This document shows positions 1-9,937 of a stretch of 64,000 bases of DNA, in pieces. A program made the translations under genes and the position numbers. Under the pieces are notes generated by a model, which saw only the letters and a program-made list of their open reading frames with translations, ran no database searches and was not told where the DNA came from. Origin of the DNA: Aquabacterium olei. Its GTDB lineage: Bacteria; Pseudomonadota; Gammaproteobacteria; Burkholderiales; Burkholderiaceae_C. The stretch covers positions 1,364,001 through 1,428,000 of the forward strand of contig NZ_CP029210.1 in the NCBI RefSeq assembly GCF_003100395.1, read 5' to 3'. Position 1 is the stretch's first letter; the number at the start of each line of letters is the position of its first letter.

Positions 1-226
1 GCACCATCAGGCGGCAGCCGGCCCGGCTCAGCGCCTGTTCCAGTTCGATCAGGCTTTCGCGCACAAACGCCCACTGCCGCGCCGATGCATCGGGTTGCCG
101 CCACAGCGAGGGCTCGATCACGTACAGGCAGCGCACCCCGGCTGCACCGTGGCGCGCCAGCGCTGCATGCAGCGGCGCGTGGTCGACCGTACGCAGGTCG
201 CGCTTGAACCAGACGAGGGCAGACAT
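1..226 (-). CDS. Cryptochrome/photolyase family protein (5' part only)
   Basis: The minus strand reads from an ATG at 226 to the window edge and gives about 75 residues beginning MSALVWFKRDLRTVDHAPL. The pattern V-W-F-K-R-D-L-R followed by D-H-xPL is the start of the N-terminal photolyase domain of the DNA photolyase/cryptochrome family, which binds the antenna chromophore. Members repair UV-induced pyrimidine dimers in light or act as blue-light receptors. The FAD-binding C-terminal domain lies outside the window, so the subclass (CPD photolyase, cryptochrome, FeS-BCP) cannot be told. The gene is divergent from parC across about 160 bases. The start is supported by the conserved N-terminus directly after the ATG. 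Confidence 0.8.
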   Translation of the reverse strand, partial: MSALVWFKRDLRTVDHAPLHAALARHGAAGVRCLYVIEPSLWRQPDASARQWAFVRESLIELEQALSRAGCRLMV

Positions 227-388
227 CCGATGAGCGTAGCGAGGCTGCGGCGCTCTGCCGCGAGACTGAGTCCGGCAATCCGATGCAAACCCGCGTCAAA
301 GGGAGGCCCGCCCGCCGCCGGCGAGAGGCCGCCGTGCCACTACACTTCCTTCCGCCCGGACAGCCCGGGCCCGCATTGACCGACCACG

Positions 389-2713
<2,325 letters not shown>

Positions 2714-2719
2714 CGCTGC

Positions 2720-3205
2720 TCAGGGCGTGGGCAGGGCGGCGCGCAGCGCTTTGCCAACCTGCTCGCGGTCGCCAGCCACGCTGGCCAGGTTCTGGTCCGG
2801 TCCCTGGACCGTGAAGCCCGCCTGTTCCAGGCGGCCGACCAGGGCCTCGACCGGCTCGCCGCGCAGCGCGGCCACCCGGCTCAAGGGGGCGTGGGTCAGG
2901 GTGTTGATGGCCAGGCCGGCCGGGCTGCCGCCACCCTGCTGAGGCACCAGGAAGGAGCCGATCAACAGCACGGCAAACACCCCGATCAGCACCCGCCCGA
3001 CGGGTTGCTTCAGGTGCCGCACAAAGGCCGGCCCGTTGGCGACCCCGTGCGCCACCACGCCGGCCACCATGGCCCAGCCCAGCCATTCGTGGGCGGCCTT
3101 GTTCAGGCCGGTATCGAGGTGGAAGAACATCAGAAGGCCGGTGACGGCCATCAGCAGAAAGCTGCCGATGGTGAGCGGCGTGGCCCAGTTGCGCGAGATG
3201 GTCAT
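2720..3205 (-). CDS. DUF4405-type membrane protein
   Basis: A 161-residue protein starting MTISRNWATPLTIGSFLLM. The first 100 residues form about three hydrophobic helices with histidines in or next to them (MFFHLD, KAAHEWLGW, AGVVAHG), the arrangement seen in DUF4405/cytochrome b561-like integral membrane proteins where histidines may ligate haem. After a linker (VPQQGGGSPAG) comes a soluble tail of about 70 residues containing a short helical motif (VEALVGRLEQAGF). The function of the family is not established; a respiratory or haem role is an inference from the histidine pattern. The gene converges on parC with almost no space. A longer in-frame extension upstream exists, but the chosen ATG begins exactly where family-like sequence starts. 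Confidence 0.7.
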   Translation of the reverse strand: MTISRNWATPLTIGSFLLMAVTGLLMFFHLDTGLNKAAHEWLGWAMVAGVVAHGVANGPAFVRHLKQPVGRVLIGVFAVLLIGSFLVPQQGGGSPAGLAINTLTHAPLSRVAALRGEPVEALVGRLEQAGFTVQGPDQNLASVAGDREQVGKALRAALPTP

Positions 3206-3365
3206 GGCGGGCGACGTGAATGAGGCCGGAGAGGCCGAGATGCCTGCCAGTGTCCGGCCTGCCGGCCGTGGCCGACTTGCCTTGTCGCAAGAAGCGGCGT
3301 GATGCCCGCGCCCGCGCCGACCCGCTACACGCTCATGCTGACCGGCCTGCCTGCGAGCGGGGCGC

Positions 3366-4373
3366 TCAGCCGTGCCACAGGCGCGCCACCACGGCCGTGT
3401 ACAGCGGGATGCCGGCCAGAATGTTGAACACGAAGGTGACGGCGAGCGACAGCCCCAGATAGAGGCCCGGGTTGGCCTCGGGGATGGCGTGGCGCAGCAC
3501 CGCGGGCACCACGATGTACGACGCACTGGCCGCCAGCACCGTCAGCAGGGTGGCGTCGCCCTGCGAGAGGCCCAGCGTCCATGCCAGCCCGATGGCCAGC
3601 GCCCCATGCACCAGCGGGCCCAGCAGGCCGTAGGCCAGCAGACCGGCCGGCACGCCCTTGAGCAGCGGCAACTGCCGCGCCACCAGCAGCCCCATGTCCA
3701 GCAGGAAGATGGCCAGCATGCCCTTGAACAGGCCCGACGAGAAGGGCTCCATCATGGCCTTGCCGTGTTCGCCCGTCACCATGCCGACCACCAGGCTGCC
3801 CAGCAGCAGCAACTGGGCGCCGTCGGTCAGGGCCTCGTGCAGTACGGCCTTGACACCCAGCGGCGGGCCTTCGGCGGCCGGTTGCGTGGCCGTGACCACG
3901 GGCGCCGTGTTCCGCTGCTGGCGTCGCACCCAGCTGGCCAGGGCCACGGCCATGATGATGGCCGGTGATTCCATCAGCACCAGGGCCGCCGCCATGTGGC
4001 CACCGAATTCGATGCCCTGGTTGGCGAGGTACTGCGTGGCCGCGATGAAGGTGGTGGCGGAGACCGAGCCGTAGGTGGCCGCGACGGCCGCGGCGTCGAG
4101 CTTGTTCAGCCAGCGCTTGAGCAGCACATACCCCATCAACGGGATCACCACCGCCAGCAGGGCCGCGGCCAGCAGGCCGGTGACCACATGGGGGCCCAGG
4201 CCGCTTTGGGACAGCGAGAAACCGCCCTTGAGGCCCACCGACATCAGCAGGTAGAGGGACAGGAAGCGGCTGATGGCCGCGGGGATCTCGAGGTTGGAGC
4301 GCAGCAGACCCGCGACCACGCCAAACACAAAGAACAGGACCGCAGGGTCCAGCAGATTCGACAGAGCATTCAT
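3366..4373 (-). CDS. SbtA-type sodium-dependent bicarbonate permease
   Basis: A 335-residue polytopic membrane protein with about ten hydrophobic segments. The text LDPAVLFFVFGVVAGLLRSNLEIP at the N-terminus, the conserved YGSVSATTFIAATQYL in the first half and AASASYIVVPAVLRHAIPEANPGLYLGLSLAVTFVFN near the end identify the SbtA family (formerly DUF897), whose cyanobacterial founder imports HCO3- with Na+. The two inverted halves are joined by a hydrophilic stretch (RRQQRNTAPVVTATQPAAEG, about 165-185). In cyanobacteria SbtA is controlled by the PII-like SbtB, but no such gene is next to it here. A role in bicarbonate supply in this heterotroph is inferred. It could also carry another small carboxylate, since bacterial homologues are mostly untested. 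Confidence 0.8.
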   Translation of the reverse strand: MNALSNLLDPAVLFFVFGVVAGLLRSNLEIPAAISRFLSLYLLMSVGLKGGFSLSQSGLGPHVVTGLLAAALLAVVIPLMGYVLLKRWLNKLDAAAVAATYGSVSATTFIAATQYLANQGIEFGGHMAAALVLMESPAIIMAVALASWVRRQQRNTAPVVTATQPAAEGPPLGVKAVLHEALTDGAQLLLLGSLVVGMVTGEHGKAMMEPFSSGLFKGMLAIFLLDMGLLVARQLPLLKGVPAGLLAYGLLGPLVHGALAIGLAWTLGLSQGDATLLTVLAASASYIVVPAVLRHAIPEANPGLYLGLSLAVTFVFNILAGIPLYTAVVARLWHG

Positions 4374-4465
4374 GGGGTCGGATGCTAGGGCTTCCGATCA
4401 ATCATGAAAACTAAAATGTTCGAATTCAAATCATCGGGATGGCCGATGTGATGGGGCGTGCCCCC

Positions 4466-5914
4466 TCAGACGCGAACCACCGTGACCGAACATTCGGCCT
4501 CGGCCACCACCTGCGCGCTCACGCTGCCCAGATAGCGCCGCAGCGCCGAGTTGCCCCGCGCGCCCATCACGATGTGGTCGACCTGGTTGCGGTTGGCGAA
4601 ATCGACGATGGCGGCGGCGGTGTCCGGCGCCTCGAGCACATGAAACGTCAGGCGCTGCTCGTCGAGCTTGAGGTCCTGCTGCAGCGGGCGGGCCCAGTGC
4701 TTGATCGCGACCAGCTGTTGCACGTGCAGGCTGTTGCCCTGTTCGTCGGTCAGGGTGTCCATGCCGATGCGGTTGGTCTTCATGATGCTCACGCAGGCCA
4801 GCCGGGCGCCGGGCTCGATCTGAAGGATGCGGCGCACGGTCGACAGCAGCTTCTGGTCGAGTTCCGGTGTACCGGTCTTCACGCCGATCGCCACCATGAT
4901 GATCGGGCAGCGCTCCACATGGCCCACGGTCGTGGTCTCGACCTTGGGCTCATTGCCCATGGCCTTGAACCAGCGGCTCAGGGTCTTGAGCTTGCCACTG
5001 GTGCCCAGGCGGTCTGCGCGCGGTGTCAGCGCGATCTGGTCGGGGTGCTGCAGGTCCTGGGCGATCTGGGCGGCGCTCTGATAGCGCTTGTCGGGATCGA
5101 CCTCCAGGCAGCGCAGGATGACCTCCTGCAGCCACGGCGGCAGATCGGGCTTGATGGCGCGCGGTGGCACCGGGTCCGTGTAGAGCCGCTTGCGCAGCCC
5201 GCTCACGGTGTTGGGCTGCCCGAAAGGCCGCTGGCCCGTGCTCAGGTGGTAGAGCATCACGCCCAGGGCGAACAGGTCGCTGCGCGGGTCGTTGCGCACG
5301 AACTGCACCTGCTCCGGCGAGATGTAGGGCCCTGTCCCCATGGGCAACGAGAACTCTTCCTCCAGCAGATCGGGGAGCTGGTCGTGCCGCGACAGGCCGA
5401 AGTCCACGAGCACCACGGTGCCATCGGGCCGGAACAGGATGTTGCTCGGCTTGATGTCGAGGTGCACGACGTGCTGCTTGTGCAGCGCATGCAGGGCCAC
5501 GGCCACGCGCGCGCCAATGCTGGCCACGTCGTCGGCAGGCAGGGGTGCCTCATCGAGCCGGGGGCGCAGCGACACGCCCGGAATGTGCTCCATCACGATG
5601 TAGGGCTGGCGGATGAAATCGCCCTTCGCGATGAAACGCGGCACGTGCGGCCCTTTGAGCATGGGCATGACCATCTGCTCGACCTCGAAGCCGACGATGG
5701 TGGCGGGATCTTCGCCGCCCTTGATGCGCGGGATCTTCATGATGAGCGGGCCTTCGCCATCGCCGGGCCCGGGCTGTCCGTCCACACGGACCACGTCCCA
5801 CAGCGTGGCCATGCCGCCCATGTGCAGCTTCTGCTTGAGCAGAAAGCCGTCGATCACCATGCCTTCCTGCAGACGCGGTGCAGGCGCCGTCAGGGTCGTC
5901 TCCTTATCGTCCAT
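4466..5914 (-). CDS. Ser/Thr protein kinase fused to a universal stress protein domain
   Basis: The 482-residue protein starts with a Hanks-type kinase: a glycine loop HMGGMATLW (31-39), the ATP lysine in LIMKIP (Lys60), the catalytic loop HLDIKPSN (Asp153), DFG at 171-173 and an activation segment leading to GPYISPEQ. After a linker (about 290-335) comes an UspA-like domain ending in GARGNSALRRYLGSVS and a final VTVVRV strand, which is the ATP-binding G-2x-G-9x-G-S signature of universal stress proteins. No membrane helix is seen, so it is probably cytoplasmic. Its ATG lies within the last codons of the upstream phosphoesterase gene (11-base overlap), so the two are co-translated. The substrate is unknown. 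The neighbouring SbtA gene is on the same strand but about 90 bases downstream. Confidence 0.85.
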   Translation of the reverse strand: MDDKETTLTAPAPRLQEGMVIDGFLLKQKLHMGGMATLWDVVRVDGQPGPGDGEGPLIMKIPRIKGGEDPATIVGFEVEQMVMPMLKGPHVPRFIAKGDFIRQPYIVMEHIPGVSLRPRLDEAPLPADDVASIGARVAVALHALHKQHVVHLDIKPSNILFRPDGTVVLVDFGLSRHDQLPDLLEEEFSLPMGTGPYISPEQVQFVRNDPRSDLFALGVMLYHLSTGQRPFGQPNTVSGLRKRLYTDPVPPRAIKPDLPPWLQEVILRCLEVDPDKRYQSAAQIAQDLQHPDQIALTPRADRLGTSGKLKTLSRWFKAMGNEPKVETTTVGHVERCPIIMVAIGVKTGTPELDQKLLSTVRRILQIEPGARLACVSIMKTNRIGMDTLTDEQGNSLHVQQLVAIKHWARPLQQDLKLDEQRLTFHVLEAPDTAAAIVDFANRNQVDHIVMGARGNSALRRYLGSVSAQVVAEAECSVTVVRV

Positions 5915-6647
5915 CGATCAGCCTTTCTGCGAGGGCCTCGGGCAGACCTGCCTCGCGCACACGGCGTGCGGCGGTCTCATGGTCATAAGGTACGCGATGG
6001 AAGGTGAGCAGGGCTGAATCCGTGTCAAAGGTGGCGTAGCACGCCGCCGGATTGCCGTCGCGTGGCTGGCCCACCGAGCCCGGGATGGCCAGCCAGCGCC
6101 GCGCGGGCGACAGGTTGATGGGCACGCCGCCGACCGGCATGAACTCGCCCGCCTTGCCGGTGGCCGACAGGTGGTACAGGCAGGGCTGATGCATGTGGCC
6201 GCAGAACACGAACTGGTGCTGGGTGGCAAACAGGCTGCGCGTGGCCTCCATGCGGCCCTGCAGGTACTCCCAGTGGGCGGGGTCGTGGACGTTCGCGTGG
6301 GCCACCAGACAGGGGCCGATCTCGGCGGTCAGCGGCAGGCCGATCACCCAGTCACGCTGCGCCGGCGTCAGCTGGGCCTTGGTCCACGCGAGCGAGGGCA
6401 TGACGTGGTCCGCCATCTGGCTGGTGGTGTGCTCGCCCAGGGCGTCATCGTGGTTGCCCCGCACGCACAGGGCGCCTTCCGCCTGCCGTGCACGCACGAA
6501 ATCCAGCGTCCAGCCCGGGTCGCCGCCGTAGTCCACGTAATCCCCGAGGAACACGAGGCGGTCGAAGCCCTGCGCGAGGGCGTCGGCGTAGACGGCTTCG
6601 GTGGCCTGGCGGTTGGCGTGGAGGTCGGACAGCAGCGCGAGTTTCAT
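5904..6647 (-). CDS. Calcineurin-like metallophosphoesterase
   Basis: The 247-residue product carries the full set of metallophosphoesterase motifs: D-x-H (SDLHAN, 7-12), GDYVDYG near 35, GNHDD near 64, the conserved H in VAHANVHDP and CGHMHQP near 160. This is the YfcE/PPP-like layout of two-metal phosphodiesterases and phosphatases; the natural substrate cannot be told. The gene overlaps by 11 bases the start of the Ser/Thr kinase-USP gene, which suggests a translationally coupled pair. A phosphatase that reverses the kinase would be a reasonable inference, but nucleotide or general phosphoester hydrolysis is equally open. It starts MKLALLSDLHAN, the normal N-terminus for the fold. Confidence 0.85.
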   Translation of the reverse strand: MKLALLSDLHANRQATEAVYADALAQGFDRLVFLGDYVDYGGDPGWTLDFVRARQAEGALCVRGNHDDALGEHTTSQMADHVMPSLAWTKAQLTPAQRDWVIGLPLTAEIGPCLVAHANVHDPAHWEYLQGRMEATRSLFATQHQFVFCGHMHQPCLYHLSATGKAGEFMPVGGVPINLSPARRWLAIPGSVGQPRDGNPAACYATFDTDSALLTFHRVPYDHETAARRVREAGLPEALAERLIDGR

Positions 6648-6773
6648 GGCAGAGGGGCGAGGGCAGACTCAGTCGAGTCTAGCCAGCCCAGCTCACGAAA
6701 TCGCCCGGATTGCCTCGGCGCGGCTCAGGATTAACCCCTGGCACGGCCCGCGTGCCAGGGGGTGAACGCAGGT

Positions 6774-8435
6774 TCAGCGGGAGGCGGGTGCGGCCTCGTG
6801 CGCGGTTTTGGCGGCCTTGCGCAGCGCCACGGCATCGGTGTCGCCGTGGTGCTTGTCGCTGGCGTCGAGGCGGAACACCTTCACCGAGTCGGCCAGCACG
6901 CGGGCGCGCTCGGCCATCGACATGGAGGCGGCCGCGATCTGCTCCACGGCCGCCGCGTTCTGCTGCGTGATGCCGTCCAGTTGCGACACCGCCTGGTTGA
7001 TCTGCGAGATGCCGCTGAGTTGCTCGCGCGCGCCGTGGCTGATCGTGCCCACCAGCGATCCGACCTGGTCGACCGAGGTGAGCGCCTCGCGCATGGACAC
7101 GCGTGCGGCTTCGCTCATGTCGGCGCCGGCCTTGACCTTCTCGCCCGAGTCGGTGATGAGTTGCTTGACCTCCTTGGCGGCGGTGGCAGTGCGCTGCGCC
7201 AGGGCCCGCACCTCGGCGGCCACCACGGCAAAACCGCGCCCTTGCTCGCCCGCCCGTGCGGCTTCCACCGCGGCGTTGAGCGCCAGGATGTTGGTCTGGA
7301 AGGCGATGCTGTCGATGACCTGGATGATGTCGTTGATGCGCGAGGACGATTCCTCGATCGCGCGGATTGTGCGGGTGAGGTTGTCGACCGCCTGGTCACT
7401 GCGTTGCGTGATGCTGGTGGTCTGCTCGGCAAGTTGGGCCGCCTGCTGGGCGGTGTCGGCGCTCTGGCGCACGGTGCCGGTGATCTCCTCCATCGAAGCC
7501 GCCGTTTCCTCCAGGCTGCTGGCCTGGGCTTCCGTGCGGCCGGAGAGGTCCTGGTTGCCCGAGGCGATCTCGCGGGTGGCGATCAGCATCTGGTCGACCT
7601 CGGTGCGCGCGTCGCTCACGATGGCTCGCAGGTTGACCTGCAACTGGTTGAGCGCCCGCGTGAACTGGCCCACGATGTCCAGCCGGTCGGAATGGATGGG
7701 CACGGTGAGGTCGCCGGCTGCCATGCGGTTGGCAAAGCTCAGCAGGTCGCGGAACGGCGCGACGGCCAGTCGACTGAAGACGACGCGGCCGAGCAGGCCG
7801 ATGCCCAGCATGAACAGCGCGGCGAGCAACCATTTGGCGTTGCCGAGTGCCTCCAGACCGTGTTCGACCAGCATGCCCAGGCCGAAGCCCAGCGCCGTCA
7901 TGATGACGGAGGCCACGGTCAGCTCGCCGGCCAGATCCATGTAGGTGAGGTCGGACAGCTTGCCGCGCCAGCCCAGACGCACCACGCGCCCGTTGTGCAG
8001 CCCGACCGTGCGGGCACCCGATTCGGCTTCGGCGCGCATCTGGGCGTACAGCCGCGTGGCGGCGTCGATCTCGGCGGCCTCCGGCTCGGTGCGCACGGAC
8101 ATGAAGCCGACGGGCTCGCTGCCCTGCATCAGCGGCGTCACGTTGGCGCGCACCCAGTAGTGCCGACCATCCTTGCGGCGGTTCTTCACCAGCCCCGACC
8201 ATGGCCGGCCGGCCTGGATGGCGGACCACATGTCCCGGAAGGCCTCCCCCGGCATGTCCGGATGCCGGATCATGTTGTGGGGTTGTCCCAGCAGTTCGTC
8301 CCGCGTGTAGCCGCTGACGTGGATGAAGGCCGGGTTGCAATAGGTGATGCGGCCCTTCAGGTCGGTGGTGGAGACGAGCGACATTCCCCGAGGGTAGGGG
8401 AAGGGCTCATCGATGACGGGCAGGTTCACGCGCAT
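6774..8435 (-). CDS. PAS-containing methyl-accepting chemoreceptor (Aer-like)
   Basis: A 553-residue energy/redox taxis receptor. Residues about 10-120 form a PAS domain ([52 protein letters not shown]), the FAD-binding type of E. coli Aer. A hydrophobic pair of segments (about 165-215, [17 protein letters not shown] and [19 protein letters not shown]) anchors it in the membrane without a large periplasmic domain. A HAMP-like region follows, then a methyl-accepting signalling hairpin with the invariant tip [34 protein letters not shown]. It would control the flagellar motor through CheA/CheW; no che or flagellar genes are in the window. A sigma-28-like promoter lies about 100 bases upstream. 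Confidence 0.9.
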   Translation of the reverse strand: MRVNLPVIDEPFPYPRGMSLVSTTDLKGRITYCNPAFIHVSGYTRDELLGQPHNMIRHPDMPGEAFRDMWSAIQAGRPWSGLVKNRRKDGRHYWVRANVTPLMQGSEPVGFMSVRTEPEAAEIDAATRLYAQMRAEAESGARTVGLHNGRVVRLGWRGKLSDLTYMDLAGELTVASVIMTALGFGLGMLVEHGLEALGNAKWLLAALFMLGIGLLGRVVFSRLAVAPFRDLLSFANRMAAGDLTVPIHSDRLDIVGQFTRALNQLQVNLRAIVSDARTEVDQMLIATREIASGNQDLSGRTEAQASSLEETAASMEEITGTVRQSADTAQQAAQLAEQTTSITQRSDQAVDNLTRTIRAIEESSSRINDIIQVIDSIAFQTNILALNAAVEAARAGEQGRGFAVVAAEVRALAQRTATAAKEVKQLITDSGEKVKAGADMSEAARVSMREALTSVDQVGSLVGTISHGAREQLSGISQINQAVSQLDGITQQNAAAVEQIAAASMSMAERARVLADSVKVFRLDASDKHHGDTDAVALRKAAKTAHEAAPASR

Positions 8436-8532
8436 GGTGTTCAGCAGTCAAGGGTTGTGCTTGACAGGAAGCAAACGGCCCGTCCTGTCTGCGGATCCCC
8501 GTTGGCAATGGGGATGAGGGAATGTAGAGGGG

Positions 8533-8559
8533 TATTCGGCATTACGGGCCGAAATTTGA
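8533..8559 (-). promoter_or_regulatory. Candidate sigma-28 (FliA) promoter of the Aer-like receptor gene
   Basis: Read on the minus strand, TCAA is followed after 15 bases by GCCGAATA. This matches the flagellar sigma factor consensus TAAA-N15-GCCGATAA in spacing and in most bases. It lies about 100 bases upstream of the receptor start at 8435, consistent with chemotaxis-class regulation. No experiment supports it. Confidence 0.45.
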
Positions 8560-8672
8560 GGGGAAACTGCCAGCGAAATCACACGATGTCCGGTAGCCGA
8601 TGATCGGTTTGCTAGCATCACGTCCGTGAACCGGACTCCCGGTTGAAACGCCCGGCCCTCCAGAGGCCCGCC

Positions 8673-8954
8673 ATGATGACCCCAGAACAAGAGGCCGTGC
8701 TGCGTGCGATCCGCAAGCTCGTGGATTTTTGGCATATCACGCCAAGCGAGCTGCACTCCGATGCCCCCGTTGTGGCAGCCGTGCCGCGGCCGGATGAGTC
8801 TCCGCCGCCGGCCCGCCACCGGTACCGTCATCCATTGAGCGGTGAGACGTGGGACGGGCAGGGTGCACAGCCGCAATGGCTGCGTGAGGCGCTGACGCGC
8901 GAGGGCTACACCGTGCAGGAACTGCGCGTGTCCGAAGACGTGGCGCCCGAGTGA
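8673..8954 (+). CDS. Small H-NS-like DNA-binding protein
   Basis: The 93-residue product begins MMTPEQEAVLRAIRKLVDFW and ends with YRHPLSGETWDGQGAQPQWLREAL, which follows the C-terminal DNA-binding domain of the H-NS family (YRHP-x-TG-x-TW-x-G-RGR-x-P-x-W). The AT-hook-like core that is usually Q/R-G-R reads Q-G-A here, so minor-groove binding may be weakened. The N-terminal part is short and carries one predicted helix, so an oligomerisation domain like that of full H-NS is reduced or missing. The ATG at 8673 has AGAGG six bases upstream and is preferred over an in-frame TTG at 8643. The gene stands alone just before a tRNA gene. Its role could be that of an H-NS modulator or a xenogeneic silencer accessory; this is inference. 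Confidence 0.6.
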   Translation: MMTPEQEAVLRAIRKLVDFWHITPSELHSDAPVVAAVPRPDESPPPARHRYRHPLSGETWDGQGAQPQWLREALTREGYTVQELRVSEDVAPE

Positions 8955-9000
8955 GCCGCGAGGGCCGGCCGGCTTGGTTGTACACTCGGCGCCCTGGTCT

Positions 9001-9075
9001 CTCCCTGTAGTACAACGGATAGTACGCTTGCCTCCTAAGCGAGAAATCCAGGTTCGATTCCTGGCGGGGGGACCA
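9001..9075 (+). tRNA. tRNA-Arg (anticodon CCT)
   Basis: A complete cloverleaf can be folded: acceptor stem CTCCCTG with CGGGGGG (two G-U pairs), D stem GTAC/GTAC, anticodon stem CTTGC/GCGAG with loop CTCCTAA and anticodon CCT, T arm CCAGG-TTCGATT-CCTGG, discriminator A and an encoded CCA at 9073-9075. It reads AGG codons, rare in this GC-rich genome. No integrase or direct repeat follows it, so there is no sign that it serves as an attachment site. Confidence 0.95.
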
Positions 9076-9236
9076 CCTGCGTCGTCGTCCACGGCGTACC
9101 CGACGCCAGCTTGCCTCGCGCTACGGACGTTACACCTCGAGCCCCGCGGTTGGGCGTAGATTCTTCCCTGGCTCTATCGGACACTCTTCTGCGAAGGCCC
9201 CCATCAGGGCCTCTAACAAAGAAGGGAACATCTGAA

Positions 9237-9836
9237 ATGAGCAAGCTTTCTTTCGTGGTCAAGGGCGTCGCGCTGGCCGTTGCCATGGTCGGGTCCATGT
9301 CGGCCCAGGCCAGCACCGGTGGTTTCGTTTGCGCGGGCACCACGAGTTGCGATGGCACGGGTTCTTCGGTGCTGAGCTGGTCGCTCAGCGATGCCGGGCT
9401 GTTGACCATCTCCAACGCCCTGCAGGACGGCAACCAGTCGTTCATCGCCGGTGTGAGCTTCGAAGTCGGCAGCGGTGATTCGGTGTCGTTCGCGGGTACC
9501 ACCGGGGACGTGAGCTTTCAGAAAGCCACCAAGGAGGCCGCCCACCTGCCGACCAGCCTGGGCTGGAATGTCGACTACTCGGTGGCCGCGCTGAAGCCGT
9601 CGTCGAAGGCGGGCGTCAATGCGGGCGAGTCGATTTCGTTCCAGCTGAGTGGTGTGAGCCTGGCCGACCTCGGCACGCCGGATTTCCGCTTTGCCGTCAA
9701 GTTACAGGGTACCGCGCTGAATGGCAAGGGCAGCGAGAAGCTGGTGGCCGTGGTGCCCGAGCCTTCGTCTTACGCCCTGGTGCTGGCCGGTCTGGCCGTG
9801 GCGGGCGGGCTGTCGCGCCGCCGTCGCGGCAACTGA
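9237..9836 (+). CDS. PEP-CTERM sorted exported protein
   Basis: A 199-residue secreted protein. The N-terminus (MSKLSFVVKGVALAVAMVGSM, then AQA) is a Sec signal peptide. The C-terminus is a textbook PEP-CTERM sorting signal: VPEPSS, a hydrophobic segment (YALVLAGLAVAGG) and an arginine cluster (SRRRRGN). Such proteins are processed by an exosortase (EpsH/XrtA family) and are associated with exopolysaccharide and biofilm; the exosortase gene is not in the window. The body contains one cysteine pair (VCAGTTSC) and is rich in Ser, Gly and Thr; no catalytic motif is visible. The ATG has GAAGGGA about 9 bases upstream, and a small hairpin (AGGCCC/GGGCCT, 9195-9212) sits in its leader. A strong terminator follows, so it is monocistronic. 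Confidence 0.85.
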   Translation: MSKLSFVVKGVALAVAMVGSMSAQASTGGFVCAGTTSCDGTGSSVLSWSLSDAGLLTISNALQDGNQSFIAGVSFEVGSGDSVSFAGTTGDVSFQKATKEAAHLPTSLGWNVDYSVAALKPSSKAGVNAGESISFQLSGVSLADLGTPDFRFAVKLQGTALNGKGSEKLVAVVPEPSSYALVLAGLAVAGGLSRRRRGN

Positions 9837-9866
9837 GCGTCAACCGCCGGAGAGGCAGCGTGCATG

Positions 9867-9888
9867 GGGGCCTCAGGCCCCTTTTTCC
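9867..9888 (+). terminator. Rho-independent terminator of the PEP-CTERM gene
   Basis: A stem GGGGCC/GGCCCC with a three-base loop (TCA) is followed at once by TTTTTCCTT. It lies about 30 bases after the stop codon of the PEP-CTERM gene and before the sulfatase gene. Confidence 0.8.
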
Positions 9889-9937
9889 TTAAGGCTGGGA
9901 TAAGGCAGCGTGCGTTCAATGACGTCTTCATTCTTTG

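Noticed and set aside
227..388. Small frames upstream of parC on the + strand (95-379 and 283-528)
   Set aside because: They overlap the photolyase gene and the parC start, and show no conserved features or ribosome binding site.
9001..9236. tRNA-Arg as an attachment site for an island
   Set aside because: No integrase, no repeat of the tRNA 3' end and no change in composition follow; the next gene is an ordinary single gene with its own terminator.
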